Assembly (NCBI GenBank): GCA_036645935.1
Contig: JAVXNE010000001.1
Location: 505,227 to 569,226, forward strand
Reading direction: 5' to 3'
Length of the DNA stretch: 64,000 bases
Origin: JAUNBN01 sp036645935
GTDB taxonomy: Bacteria; Bacillota; Clostridia; Oscillospirales; Ruminococcaceae
The notes beneath the pieces were generated by a model. The model did not search any database and was not told where the DNA came from. It was given only the letters and a program-made list of their open reading frames with translations. The number at the start of each line of letters is the position of its first letter. Position 1 is the stretch's first letter. The translations under genes were made by a program, and so were the position numbers. Positions 14,389-23,570 of the stretch are shown piece after piece.

Positions 14389-15474
14389 TTATTTTGTCGT
14401 TACATAGTAATTTATTGGTTTCACCATATAGCGGTTGTCCGGGAAGTTGTCTGTGGTAACATAGCCGGGTCTCGCGTCGATGAGCTGGGGCACACGGTTG
14501 AGAATGGTCGCGCATGTCAGCTCAACAGTGGCGGGGCGGTTGACAACGGCGGTCGTCTCGGGCTCGCCGAACAGCGTCCACTCGTTTCTGTCAAACTCGT
14601 CGGGAGCATATACCTTGCCGACACACTCGGTCTCGAGCGTTATGCCCTCTTCTGTTGTCGTGGTCACAATTGCCGACATTCCTGTGGCGTCGCCCGCCTT
14701 AATTGTCATTCCGAGCGTTTCCGAATGCAGGTCTTCTTTGTATGTATGGGGCACGCATTTTTGCGTCTGTGAGATCACCGTAAGCCCCAGTTTTTTGCAC
14801 AGCCATCCGTTTTGGTTCCACATATATGACGGGATATACTCTCCCTTTTCGACAAGTGCTTTGATCTCGTCAGACGACAGCGCGTTGTAGTTGCCGATTT
14901 TCTCACCGAATTCAGCAAGTGTCATTCCCGCGCCATGGCCCTCGGCGAGCGCGATGCCGTAATCCTCAACATTATAGCTGCTCGAGCCTTTGATTTTTGT
15001 TATGCTGGCCGACGAGCCCGCGAGGTTTGTCACAAGCGTTCCCCAGAAAAGGTCGGGATATCCGCTGCCGCAAAGAGTGCACGCGCCTTCCTTTGCGAGC
15101 TTGTCGAGCTTGGCCGTGAGCTCCGGCGAAGAGTTCCACGGGTAGAGCGCCTCCTCGCATGTGGATATCGCATTGACTCCGTTTTGAGCGCAAACAGTAA
15201 ACGCAGCCTCAAGCTCAGCAACGGTGCTTCGCGTCGCGATTATGCAGACATCGGGTCTAGTTGCTTTGAGAACCGCGTCGGCGTTTTTGGCGTCGCTTAT
15301 TGTGACACCTACCTTTTCCGCACACCCGATTATCGCAGAGACATCCTTGCCAATAACTTTTGGATTCATGTCAAAGGCGGCAACCAACTGTCCGCCCTTC
15401 TCGATAACGTAGCGCATGAGATAAGCGCTCATCTTGCCGCAGCCATACTGCGCTATTTTAACTTTGCGATCCAT
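14389..15474 (-). CDS. 2,4-diaminopentanoate dehydrogenase-like enzyme
   Basis: 361 residues. N-terminal Rossmann domain (QYGCGKMSAYLMRYV, FDMNPKVIGKDV, ATRPDVCIIATRS) and a C-terminal domain like that of the dihydrodipicolinate-reductase/2,4-diaminopentanoate dehydrogenase group (GSGYPDLFWGTL, GHGAGMTLAEFGEKI). The best-known member, Ord, oxidises 2,4-diaminopentanoate with NAD(P)+ in ornithine fermentation of Clostridia. No other orn/ord pathway gene is in view, so the substrate is open. ATG with GGAGG upstream. Preceded by a MerR-type promoter and a MerR gene, so it is probably an inducible single-gene operon. Confidence 0.55.
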   Translation of the reverse strand: MDRKVKIAQYGCGKMSAYLMRYVIEKGGQLVAAFDMNPKVIGKDVSAIIGCAEKVGVTISDAKNADAVLKATRPDVCIIATRSTVAELEAAFTVCAQNGVNAISTCEEALYPWNSSPELTAKLDKLAKEGACTLCGSGYPDLFWGTLVTNLAGSSASITKIKGSSSYNVEDYGIALAEGHGAGMTLAEFGEKIGNYNALSSDEIKALVEKGEYIPSYMWNQNGWLCKKLGLTVISQTQKCVPHTYKEDLHSETLGMTIKAGDATGMSAIVTTTTEEGITLETECVGKVYAPDEFDRNEWTLFGEPETTAVVNRPATVELTCATILNRVPQLIDARPGYVTTDNFPDNRYMVKPINYYVTTK

Positions 15475-15525
15475 AATAGTAACCTCCGTTGTGAGTTTCT
15501 TGTGCGGCGATATGCCGTCACTGTC

Positions 15526-15556
15526 AGTATAGAGGTTATTGTTAAGATAATGTCAA
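15526..15556 (-). promoter_or_regulatory. MerR-type promoter with 19-bp spacer
   Basis: Read leftwards: TTGACA (15551-15556), 19-bp spacer (15532-15550), TATACT (15526-15531). Good hexamers at an over-long 19-bp distance are the hallmark of promoters activated by MerR-family DNA distortion. It drives 14389-15474; the MerR gene ends 33 bp upstream. Confidence 0.75.
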
Positions 15557-15588
15557 TCTGCGTTTATACACAAAGTTGCCTTGTCTTT

Positions 15589-16443
15589 TTAAGGCGATTT
15601 GACCGTTCCTTTCGCTTTGACCGGTATCTGAATTTTGTAAAACATGTTTCGCTTGTCGAACTCGAGCACGGGATAATCGATTATAACCTCACACAGATAG
15701 CTGCCGTCGACGGTATAAGAAAGCCTGTCGAGTTCTGCAAGCAACCGCCTCGCGTGCTGCGCCTCACCGGCAAAATCGTCCGAGCACAGGCAGAGAAAGG
15801 TCGCGCTCGGAACGAGTTCGACGGCAGGAGAATCGCTCTCCTCGTCCACAAACATAAAGACCTCATTTGAAAACAGTTCTCCGCGAATCAGATGTTCCTT
15901 GCGTATTATTGTGCCAATATTACAGAAATAGGACATCGGAATCTCGTTTAACACAAGATGCTGTTTCAGCTCGCGCAGCATATATTCGTATCCGGTGTCA
16001 TCCTGTTCAAAGAAATTGTTGACACATTCATACTTGTAAATTTTGCGTTCTGCTATATATTCAAAGAAAATCTCACCGTTTTTCGGCAGCGCCTCATATT
16101 TTTGATAGTTTTCCAGCGCGCGGCCGATAGCGGATTTTGCCCTGGCAAGCTCTTTCAGCTTGCTGTCCACTGCCGTCATCTGTGCGCCCAGCAACTCTTT
16201 TATTGCATTAGGGTTTTCCTCGAAAAAGAGCTCCTTTATCTGGCGCAGCGTCATCCCGTATGTTTTGAGCGCCTGTATCAGATCGAGCCTTGCCGACTGG
16301 TTTATGTGGTAATACCGATACCCCGTACAGGCGTCAGTTCGGGCAGGACGAAGCAGCGCCTCGCGGTCATAAAGGCGCAGCGTCTGTTCGGTCACGTGGT
16401 TGAGTTTTGCCATCTGACCCACCGTCAGCTTTTGCAGATCCAT
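15589..16443 (-). CDS. MerR-family activator with effector domain
   Basis: 284 residues. N-terminal winged helix LTVGQMAKLNHVTEQTLRLYDREALLRPARTD..TGYRYY, a coiled coil at about 75-125 (QMTAVDSKLKELARAKSAI), then a 150-residue C-terminal domain of GyrI/BmrR-like type for a small ligand (YIAERKIYKYE, ..VDGSYLCEVIIDYP). ATG at 16443. Same strand as, and immediately upstream of, the dehydrogenase with its 19-bp promoter, which is almost certainly its target. Confidence 0.85.
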   Translation of the reverse strand: MDLQKLTVGQMAKLNHVTEQTLRLYDREALLRPARTDACTGYRYYHINQSARLDLIQALKTYGMTLRQIKELFFEENPNAIKELLGAQMTAVDSKLKELARAKSAIGRALENYQKYEALPKNGEIFFEYIAERKIYKYECVNNFFEQDDTGYEYMLRELKQHLVLNEIPMSYFCNIGTIIRKEHLIRGELFSNEVFMFVDEESDSPAVELVPSATFLCLCSDDFAGEAQHARRLLAELDRLSYTVDGSYLCEVIIDYPVLEFDKRNMFYKIQIPVKAKGTVKSP

Positions 16444-16727
16444 GGTTTCACAACCTTGCTCTTAGTATAATGTCTGAGCGAAAATCAAAAGGGCACATCG
16501 CCCGGTGGCTTCCGTCGCTTTTTTGGTGAGGCTCTCAAAATCCGTTGAAATACAGTCAAAATTCACTGCACGGGCGACGAATTTCTCATGGCTGAAGGTT
16601 TTTATATTCGAGCCATACGCTTAAAGCACAATACCGTTTGCAACAGCCGTTTATGCAGATCAAATCAGAATGAGATTTATTTCGCCGTTACGTGTTATCT
16701 GATTACTCTGGGAGCAAATATCCACCG

Positions 16728-17591
16728 TCACAGAACCGCAACGCCACACAGACGCTGTGCCGCCTCAACAACATGGCTTGCGAGCACCGCCGCGGTCACC
16801 GTTCCGACACCGCCGGGAACTGGCGATGCTGCAAGGGCAATTTCACTCGCGGCCTCGAAATCAACGTCGCCGCACAGCTTGCCGCCACAGTTCACGTTTA
16901 TTCCGCAATCCACAATCGTCTGTCCACTGCTCATGCAATTACGACCGATGAGCCCCTCGCGACCCGCCGCCGCGATAATTATATCGGCAGAGCTGCAAAT
17001 CTCGGCAATATTTGCAGTTTTCGTGTGGCAGACGGTCACCGTCGCGTCGCGCGCGAGCAAAAGCATCGACACGGGGCGGCCGACCACAAGAGAGCGTCCA
17101 ATCACCACGACATTTTTACCTGCAATTTTTATCCCGTAATGCTCGAGAAGCTGCACGCACGCCATCGCGGTGCACGGCGCGAATCCCTCACCGGAACCTG
17201 TGAAAACACCGGACAGCGAGCGGTCGGTCACACCGTCGACGTCCTTTTCGGGCGCGATTGCATCTCGAGAGATCCTCTCGTCAAAACCTCTCGGCAGCGG
17301 GCGCATGAGCAGAATTCCATGCACTGCACGATCAGCGCTCAAACTTCTGAGCGTCTCGGTAAGCTCGCGTTGGGACGCGCCAAAAGGTGTGCAATGTGTG
17401 CTCACAATAACTCCCGCGCGCTCACATGCGCGGTATATCCCCCGCTCGTACGCAGCGTCTGCCGCATCGTCGCCCGCGCGCACAATGGTGAGCTTGGGCG
17501 GGCAGCCAATTTGGCAGAGTCTGTCAGATTCGTCGCGCGACCTCTCAATGAGGGCTGCCGCGACCTCTTTACCGTATAGAATAAGTGCCAT
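16728..17591 (-). CDS. folD: methylene-THF dehydrogenase / methenyl-THF cyclohydrolase
   Basis: 287 residues, normal FolD length. Catalyses 5,10-methylene-THF to methenyl-THF (NAD(P)) and its hydrolysis to 10-formyl-THF. Seen: GVIVSTHCTPFG..QRELTETL, GILLMRPLPRGFDE, DVDGVTDRSLSGVFTG, CTAMACVQLLEHYGI and the dinucleotide site VVVIGRSLVVGRPVSMLL; end PVPGGVGTVT. The usual PLP loop reads RPLP and the catalytic Lys region (normally YVRxK) is not obvious in YERGIYRACERAG, so the active site is divergent. Last gene of the one-carbon operon; its ATG overlaps the fchA stop (TAATG). Confidence 0.92.
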   Translation of the reverse strand: MALILYGKEVAAALIERSRDESDRLCQIGCPPKLTIVRAGDDAADAAYERGIYRACERAGVIVSTHCTPFGASQRELTETLRSLSADRAVHGILLMRPLPRGFDERISRDAIAPEKDVDGVTDRSLSGVFTGSGEGFAPCTAMACVQLLEHYGIKIAGKNVVVIGRSLVVGRPVSMLLLARDATVTVCHTKTANIAEICSSADIIIAAAGREGLIGRNCMSSGQTIVDCGINVNCGGKLCGDVDFEAASEIALAASPVPGGVGTVTAAVLASHVVEAAQRLCGVAVL

Positions 17592-18244
17592 TATTGCTCC
17601 TTGGTGAATGCCGGTTTTGTAAGCTGCGAGCGCACGCTTTCCACGACTCCCCCTGCAAGAGGGCGATACTTTGCCAGCAGCTCATTTGCACGCGCGTCGG
17701 CAAGTTTCGCCGCCTCGCGGTCGGTCATTATTCTCGTGTTTATAAAGACATTGAGCGCCGCGCATTCGAGCGCCGCACTCGCGCAGAGCGCCGCACAGCC
17801 GGCGTCGCTAACCGCAAGGCGAGAGCCTGTTTGAGCGGCCGCTTCCGCGCATTCGACCGCACTGCCGCACATATCCATTATCTCGAGCGGAACGGCACAC
17901 GCTCTTGTGAGCGCATGTTGAATGGCGTGTTCTTTCTCGGTCTTTTGCGTTTCGGTGTCAGAGGGCATGCGATATCCCTCTGCGAGCGGTCCGAACGCCG
18001 CGGCGTCGTCGTCCGCAAGCCTCAGCAGCCCCGTTTGCAATGTGTTGCAGCGGTCTTTCAGTTCGATTATCTCTCTTTGCACTCCGTCATATTTCTTTTT
18101 TCCGAGCGTGAGGCTCGCGACCATTCCCGCAAGCGCCGCCGCAAGCGCCCCCATCACCGCTGCGGCCCCGCCGCCGCCCGGAGTGGGGGAGTTTGAGGCA
18201 AGCGACTCGACAAATTCAGCGCATGTTATGTTTCCTGTTATCAT
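17591..18244 (-). CDS. fchA: cyclodeaminase/cyclohydrolase family protein
   Basis: 217 residues. Member of the formiminotransferase-cyclodeaminase C-terminal family; in acetogens and purine fermenters FchA is the methenyl-THF cyclohydrolase or formimino-THF cyclodeaminase. Seen: LASNSPTPGGGGAAAVMGALAAALAGMVASLTLGKK near the N-terminus, the conserved glycine-rich signature. ATG at 18244 has GAGAGA upstream; a GTG four codons earlier is possible. Lies between fhs and folD, 16-17 nt after fhs. Confidence 0.9.
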   Translation of the reverse strand: MITGNITCAEFVESLASNSPTPGGGGAAAVMGALAAALAGMVASLTLGKKKYDGVQREIIELKDRCNTLQTGLLRLADDDAAAFGPLAEGYRMPSDTETQKTEKEHAIQHALTRACAVPLEIMDMCGSAVECAEAAAQTGSRLAVSDAGCAALCASAALECAALNVFINTRIMTDREAAKLADARANELLAKYRPLAGGVVESVRSQLTKPAFTKEQ

Positions 18245-18260
18245 ATTTTCTCTCACTCAA

Positions 18261-19931
18261 TTAAAACAATCCCGATATTCTGCCGCTCGCATCGACGTCA
18301 ATTCGCTCCGCCGCGGGAACGGGTGGAAGCCCCGGCATCGTCATTATGTTTCCGGTCAGCGCGACTATAAATCCCGCTCCTGCGGACACTTTGAGACTGC
18401 GCACCGTCACCGTAAAGCCATCGGGCGCTCCCAGCAACTGGGCATCGTCCGAAAAACTGTACTGAGTTTTCGCCATACAGATAGGCAGCTCCCCAAAGCC
18501 CAATGTTTCGAGAATCGCTGCCTGTTTTTTTGCCTCCGACGTGAGCACTGCACCCTCTCCGCGATATACCCGTCTTACAATCGTGTTTATCTTTTCCTCA
18601 ATGGTCTTGTCAAGATCATAGGAAAATTCAAAATCGTTGGGCAATTCACACAGCCGCACCACTTCTTTTGCAAGCTCAATTCCACCCTCTCCGCCTTTCG
18701 CCCACACCTCTGACAGCGCGACGGAGACACCCAACTCGGCACATTTTTCACGCACAAGAGCAAGCTCTGCCTCGGTGTCGTCGGGAAACCGGTTGAGCGC
18801 GACGACACAAGGCAGCTTGTAGACCTCGGTTATGTTGGAGACATGGCGCAGCAGATTTGGCAGCCCCTTTTCGAGCGCTGCAAGATCTTCCCGCGCAAGC
18901 TCACCCTTGGCCGCGCCCCCGTGGTGTTTGAGCGCGCGCACCGTTGCGACAACGACGACCGACGACGGGCGCAGCGCCGCCATGCGGCACTTGATATCGA
19001 GGAATTTCTCCGCCCCGAGGTCTCCTCCGAAACCGGCTTCGGTCACACAGTATTCTCCGAGAGAGAGCGCCATGCGAGTTGCGATAATCGAGTTGCACCC
19101 GTGCGCGATGTTGGCGAACGGGCCGCCGTGCACAAGAGCCGGTGTGTGCTCGAGTGTCTGGACAAGGTTTGGTTTTATTGCGTCAACGAGCAACGCCGTC
19201 ATCGCACCCGCCGCGTTGAGCTCGCCTGCCGTCACGGGCTTTTCGTCATAGGTATAGCCGACGATTATGCGCGATATTCGCGACTTGAGATCGATGATAT
19301 CACTCGAAAGACAGAGCACAGCCATTATTTCTGAAGCGACCGTTATGTCATAGCCGTCCTCGCGCGGCGAGCCGTTCACCCGTCCGCCGAGGCCGTCGAC
19401 CACAAACCGCAGCTGACGGTCGTTCATGTCGACACACCTTCGCCATGTGATTCTGCGGGGGTCTATCCCGAGACGATTTCCCTGATAAATATGATTATCC
19501 AGCATTGCACAGAGCAGATTGTTGGCCGCGCCTATTGCATGAAAGTCCCCTGTGAAATGCAGATTTATATCTTCCATCGGGACAACCTGTGCGTATCCTC
19601 CGCCTGCAGCGCCGCCTTTGACGCCGAAAACCGGCCCGAGCGACGGCTCCCGCAGCGCTATCACAGACTTTTTGCCTATTCTGCGCAGCGCGTCACCGAG
19701 GCCGACTGTGGTCGTCGTCTTTCCCTCGCCCGCGGGCGTTGGGGTGATCGCCGTAACAAGCACGAGCTTGCCGGCGTTTGGCTTCTCGCTCGCACATCCC
19801 GGCGCGAGCTTTGCTTTGTGCCGTCCATAAGGCTCATACATCTCCTCGGCTATCCCCATCTCGCTTGCGATGCTCGCTATCGGCACGAGCGGCGTTGACT
19901 GTGCAATCTCGATATCTGTGAGCTGTGCCAT
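18261..19931 (-). CDS. fhs: formate--tetrahydrofolate ligase
   Basis: 556 residues, family length. ATP-dependent formation of 10-formyl-THF from formate, the entry step of the methyl branch. Seen: ATP loop TPTPAGEGKTTTTVGLGDAL, EPSLGPVFGVKGGAAGGGYAQV, DINLHFTGDFHAI, and the EAGFGGDLGAEKF and MPGLPPVPAAE segments. Start ATG with GGAGG. Third in the operon after metF and folC. Confidence 0.97.
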   Translation of the reverse strand: MAQLTDIEIAQSTPLVPIASIASEMGIAEEMYEPYGRHKAKLAPGCASEKPNAGKLVLVTAITPTPAGEGKTTTTVGLGDALRRIGKKSVIALREPSLGPVFGVKGGAAGGGYAQVVPMEDINLHFTGDFHAIGAANNLLCAMLDNHIYQGNRLGIDPRRITWRRCVDMNDRQLRFVVDGLGGRVNGSPREDGYDITVASEIMAVLCLSSDIIDLKSRISRIIVGYTYDEKPVTAGELNAAGAMTALLVDAIKPNLVQTLEHTPALVHGGPFANIAHGCNSIIATRMALSLGEYCVTEAGFGGDLGAEKFLDIKCRMAALRPSSVVVVATVRALKHHGGAAKGELAREDLAALEKGLPNLLRHVSNITEVYKLPCVVALNRFPDDTEAELALVREKCAELGVSVALSEVWAKGGEGGIELAKEVVRLCELPNDFEFSYDLDKTIEEKINTIVRRVYRGEGAVLTSEAKKQAAILETLGFGELPICMAKTQYSFSDDAQLLGAPDGFTVTVRSLKVSAGAGFIVALTGNIMTMPGLPPVPAAERIDVDASGRISGLF

Positions 19932-19958
19932 GAGTCGTCCTCCATGTAATTCAAAATT

Positions 19959-21227
19959 TTATTTATTGTCAAAGCAGTCAAGTATCTCCCCGCTCATATA
20001 CAAAGAACCGAGCGCGAGCACCGCTCCGCTGTTTTTTGCGCGCTCGAGTGCCGCTGATACCCCGTCTGCCACACTCACGCACTCTGTCGCAATTCCGCCG
20101 ATATCGCGAATTTTTTGTGCGAGTGCACCGTTCCCGAGAGCTCTTGGGTTGCCGGGCACAACACACAAAAACTCACTCGCAAGAGGCAGGAGTTCTTTTA
20201 TCATCTCCTCGATAGCTTTGTCCGCCATGACCCCGAACAGCACTGTCGGCCTCACTCCCGGAAGCAAACTTTCAAAGCTCTGTCTCGCCAACTTCACTCC
20301 CTGTGGATTGTGTCCGCCGTCGAGAAAAAATATCGGCTCCTCGCAGAGAAGTTCAAATCGCGCCGGCCACGAGACCGAACGCAGTCCCTCCCGAAGCTCT
20401 GCATCTCCGAGCGGCCACCCTCTCAATCTCAAAAGCTGCACCGCTTCGATCGCAAGCGCAGCGTTGCTCGGCTGATATGCTCCAAGCAGCGGTATTTTCA
20501 AGTCTTTGTATTCTTTGTAATCAAAAACCGTTTCGCTTATAGTCTGCTTTTTGATTACAAGCGCAGCGCAATCAACCTCGCGCAGCTCGCAACCTTGCCG
20601 CTTGCAGGCAGCTGTGATGACCGCCTCGGCGCGCGAATCATTTGCGGCGCTCGCAACGGCGCTGCCATGTTTTATTATCCCGGATTTGGCCGCGGCGATC
20701 AATTCAATGGTGTCCCCAAGAATGTCGGTATGGTCGAGCGCCATCGACGCTATGACCGCGACTTCAGGCGCAGGTATCACGTTGGTCGAGTCCAGCTCTC
20801 CGCCGAGTCCCGTCTCAAGCACGACAATGTCGCAGTCGAGCTGCGCATACCACTCGAGCGCGAGCGCAGTTATGATTTCAAACTCGGTGGGAGGATCGTC
20901 CATGCTCTCGGCGAGCACTCTCACGCGCTGTGTCAGCTCCGCGAGCGCGTCGTCGGAAATCGGCACCCCGTCCAGCTGCATCCGCTCGTTGAATCTGCGG
21001 ATATACGGAGATGTGTACAGCCCCGTTTTAAGCCCAGCCGCCCGGAAGACACTCGAAAGGATTGCGGCGACCGAACCTTTTCCGTTCGTGCCCGCTATAT
21101 GGATAAATTTAAGCCTGTTTTGCGGATTTCCCAGCTTTTGCAGCAACTCTCGCGTGCGCTCAAGCCCGAGCTTGCTCCCGCGCCAGCCAACACTGTGAAT
21201 ATATCCAATCGCCTCATCATAGGTCAT
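19959..21227 (-). CDS. folC: folylpolyglutamate/dihydrofolate synthase
   Basis: 422 residues. Adds glutamate to folates, which keeps them in the cell and raises affinity for one-carbon enzymes. Mur-ligase fold: P-loop HIAGTNGKGSVAAILSS, YTSPYIRRFNERMQLDG, ETGLGGELDSTNV, MALDHTDILG, LDGGHNPQG. ATG overlaps the metF stop by one base (TAATG). Its place within the one-carbon operon suggests coordinated supply of polyglutamylated cofactor. Confidence 0.95.
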   Translation of the reverse strand: MTYDEAIGYIHSVGWRGSKLGLERTRELLQKLGNPQNRLKFIHIAGTNGKGSVAAILSSVFRAAGLKTGLYTSPYIRRFNERMQLDGVPISDDALAELTQRVRVLAESMDDPPTEFEIITALALEWYAQLDCDIVVLETGLGGELDSTNVIPAPEVAVIASMALDHTDILGDTIELIAAAKSGIIKHGSAVASAANDSRAEAVITAACKRQGCELREVDCAALVIKKQTISETVFDYKEYKDLKIPLLGAYQPSNAALAIEAVQLLRLRGWPLGDAELREGLRSVSWPARFELLCEEPIFFLDGGHNPQGVKLARQSFESLLPGVRPTVLFGVMADKAIEEMIKELLPLASEFLCVVPGNPRALGNGALAQKIRDIGGIATECVSVADGVSAALERAKNSGAVLALGSLYMSGEILDCFDNK

Positions 21228-22096
21228 TACTTCACCCGTTTTCTGAATGACGACAACGCGAGCACATCGGCAGCGTCGTCGCGGTTATTAAGCGTATAGA
21301 TATGTATGCCGCCTATGTCCTGCCTGAGATATCGGTCAATGAGCGCGGCGGTGTATTCCTTACCTGCTTTTTTGAAGTCTTCCGGAGAATTCTCATACCG
21401 TCCGACAATCGCAGCGAGCTTTGAGGGAATCGAACATCCATTGGACAGCGTCATGCGTATCACTCCGTCGCGGGATATGGCGGGCATAATTCCCACTGCG
21501 ATCGGAATGTTGACGCCGCGCGCACGGGCCTTTTCAATGAAGCGCGAGTAGGCGTCGACGTCGTAACAGAGTTGGGTTATAGCGAAGCACGCTCCGGCTT
21601 GCTGCTTTGAATAGAGCGCGTCAATATCGTCACAAAGTGAGGGTGCAAGCAGATGTTTTTCCGGATAACACGCAACTCCGACCGCGAACGAATTCGACAT
21701 CTTGCACATAAATTCCACAAGCTCAACCGCGCGCGCGAACTCACCGCGAGGCCCTTCCCATCCATTTGGAAAATCTCCGCGCAGTGCGAGCACACCGCGC
21801 ACTCCACTCTGCATGTGTTCGGCAAGTTCGTTGGAGAGGCCCTCACGAGAGTTTCCCACACACGTGAGATGCGCAAGCGCGTCCGCCTCGCCGGAGGCCG
21901 CTATCGCCCGGCATATTTCAGCGCTGCGCCCCTTGTTTGTCCCGCCTGCCCCGTAGGTACAGCTTATAAAATCAGGTGAGCACTGATAAAGCCGCTCCAG
22001 TGTTGCGAGAAGCGGTTGGACGGGGCGTTCCGCTTTGGGCGGAAACACCTCAAAGGACAGACTCATTTCATTGTTGAGCAATCTCTCAATACTCAT
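21227..22096 (-). CDS. metF: methylenetetrahydrofolate reductase
   Basis: 289 residues, normal for single-domain MetF. Flavoenzyme reducing methylene-THF to methyl-THF. Seen: FEVFPPKAE (catalytic Glu), DFISCTYGAGG, LAHLTCVGNS, LALRGDFP, VGVACYPEKH, FAITQLCYD. ATG at 22096; a GTG two codons upstream is also usable. First gene of metF-folC-fhs-fchA-folD. Clostridial MetF proteins may couple to ferredoxin or Rnf through MetV; no metV is adjacent here. Confidence 0.95.
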   Translation of the reverse strand: MSIERLLNNEMSLSFEVFPPKAERPVQPLLATLERLYQCSPDFISCTYGAGGTNKGRSAEICRAIAASGEADALAHLTCVGNSREGLSNELAEHMQSGVRGVLALRGDFPNGWEGPRGEFARAVELVEFMCKMSNSFAVGVACYPEKHLLAPSLCDDIDALYSKQQAGACFAITQLCYDVDAYSRFIEKARARGVNIPIAVGIMPAISRDGVIRMTLSNGCSIPSKLAAIVGRYENSPEDFKKAGKEYTAALIDRYLRQDIGGIHIYTLNNRDDAADVLALSSFRKRVK

Positions 22097-22102
22097 TATC
22101 AC

Positions 22103-22586
22103 TCACACCCTTCTCGTGTTGATCGGCCTTGCGCGTTGGTGATATTATACCATAAATATGACGTCATTATAGTGCAATTGTACATAGCACAAACTCTGTT
22201 TTTCGATCGTGTCGGTCCGTTGTTTGTTCGCGATTGGCAGCCGCATTATTTGGACATTATATCATAAAACCGTCCTTAGCTTTACACCATTTTTGTATCC
22301 CTCCCGTTTGGACTTCAGACTCGCCCATGCACCCCGTTTCTTTTATCTCTATTCGCATGGTTTTGGTGTGAATCGCAGAATTGAGCAACTTGCCGAACCA
22401 CCCGCAACGCTCCGGCTGCCTTGACACTTCCCGCTGCGCACTTTTGCTCAACATTTTCCAATATGTCACCCGTGTCTGCCACGTCGTGTGCTTATCAATT
22501 TATCACCATTTGACAGAAAATATCGATGTGATCCAATCTCAAAACTCAGCATCATACGGCGATGGGACCGGACGGCGCTTCTTTTG
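22103..22586. other. gene-free stretch upstream of metF
   Basis: About 480 nt between the metF start and the tRNA-Arg terminator. Frames here lack ribosome sites and recognisable products. No riboswitch fold was recognised. The metF operon promoter must lie here; GTGCAATTG..ATAT-like AT-rich segments near 22140-22200 are candidates without clear hexamers. Confidence 0.4.
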
Positions 22587-22588
22587 AA

Positions 22589-22623
22589 AAAGGAAAACAC
22601 CGCTCTATGCGGTGTTTTCCTTT
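22589..22623 (-). terminator. tRNA-Arg terminator
   Basis: 15-bp perfect stem AAAGGAAAACACCGC / GCGGTGTTTTCCTTT, 5-nt loop, leftward T-run TTTTTC. 23 nt behind the tRNA 3' end. Confidence 0.9.
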
Positions 22624-22645
22624 AAACGGCGCGGCAATGCGGCTT

Positions 22646-22722
22646 TGGTGTCCTTGAGCGGATTCGAACCGCTGGCCTTCCGCTTAGGAGGCGGACGCTC
22701 TATCCAACTGAGCTACAAAGAC
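22646..22722 (-). tRNA. tRNA-Arg (anticodon CCT)
   Basis: Full cloverleaf on the minus strand: acceptor GTCTTTG/CAAGGAC, anticodon arm TCCGC-CTCCTAA-GCGGA giving CCT (codon AGG), T-loop GGTTCGAATCC, discriminator A and an encoded CCA at 22646-22648. Confidence 0.95.
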
Positions 22723-22910
22723 AAATATCACATTTGAGCCGCAGGGCAATGAACTGCCTCATATTTGCAAAAATCGAGTTTGCAATCCTTGACAGTGGAT
22801 GAGAACTGTTTTTGTCACAATTCGGAACGCACGTGTGTAACGAATATTATAACGGGTCGGGATGACAAAATCAACTGCGGTATCAAGCACGTTTGTTTAC
22901 ATTTTGTCGG

Positions 22911-22939
22911 TTTACCGATTTGAAATACGGTGGTATACT
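22911..22939 (+). promoter_or_regulatory. promoter of the CBM9-like gene
   Basis: TTTACC (22911-22916), 17-bp spacer, TATACT (22934-22939), about 40 nt before the ATG at 22980. Confidence 0.6.
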
Positions 22940-22979
22940 ATATAAAAGTATTGCGACTTAAGATTTTGCGGGGTATACG

Positions 22980-23558
22980 ATGCTTCCCATTACTATAACC
23001 ACGACAGCGCCCACTCTCGAAACCACTCCCGTCTTTAAGACCACCTGCTATCCGTGGGCAAACGGGAGCAGCTTTCGTCCTCTTTGCTACGCGCGCTGCG
23101 CGATTGTCGAAGGGCAGGGCATGCTCGTGGATTTGCAGGCGTTTGAACGCAGTCCCGAATTCGGAAGTGCAGATCTGCTCGACGACAGCTGTGTCGCGGT
23201 CGCATTTGATTTTTTCCCCGAACGTGGCCGGAAAATGCTCATCGGAGTCTTTAACGCCAAGGGGCAGTATCTCCTGTTTGCCGACGAGAGCCCTCTTGAT
23301 TACCCTTTAGACGTCGCGTCCTATGCGGGCGAGGACGAGCAGGGCTGGTATTGGGGCATCCGGGTAACGTTACCGCATGAACTGCTTAAACAGGTGTTCG
23401 GCAGCGCAAAAATTTCAGATGGGCATACTATGTTGGGGAACTTCTATAAATTCAAGCGCACGGGAAACACCTCACATCTCGGAGCAGTTTGTCCCGCAAA
23501 TCATGATTTTATCTTCTCTCATGATAATCTCTCGCCATTTGCCGCAGTATCATATTAA
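22980..23558 (+). CDS. CBM9-like carbohydrate-binding domain protein
   Basis: 192 residues, no signal peptide, so probably cytoplasmic. The order CYPWANGSSFRP, then MLVDLQAFERSP, DDSCVAVAFDFFPE, LIGVFNAKGQYLL, WYWGIRVTLPHELL and GNFYKFKRTGNTSHLGAV resembles the stand-alone CBM9-like family (DS.vE.F..f.p, iN..G..l, GNFYKcg....pHf). The match is by eye. The function of stand-alone members in Firmicutes is unsettled. First of three plus-strand genes ending at a strong terminator. Confidence 0.55.
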   Translation: MLPITITTTAPTLETTPVFKTTCYPWANGSSFRPLCYARCAIVEGQGMLVDLQAFERSPEFGSADLLDDSCVAVAFDFFPERGRKMLIGVFNAKGQYLLFADESPLDYPLDVASYAGEDEQGWYWGIRVTLPHELLKQVFGSAKISDGHTMLGNFYKFKRTGNTSHLGAVCPANHDFIFSHDNLSPFAAVSY

Positions 23559-23570
23559 GGAGGTGTCAAT

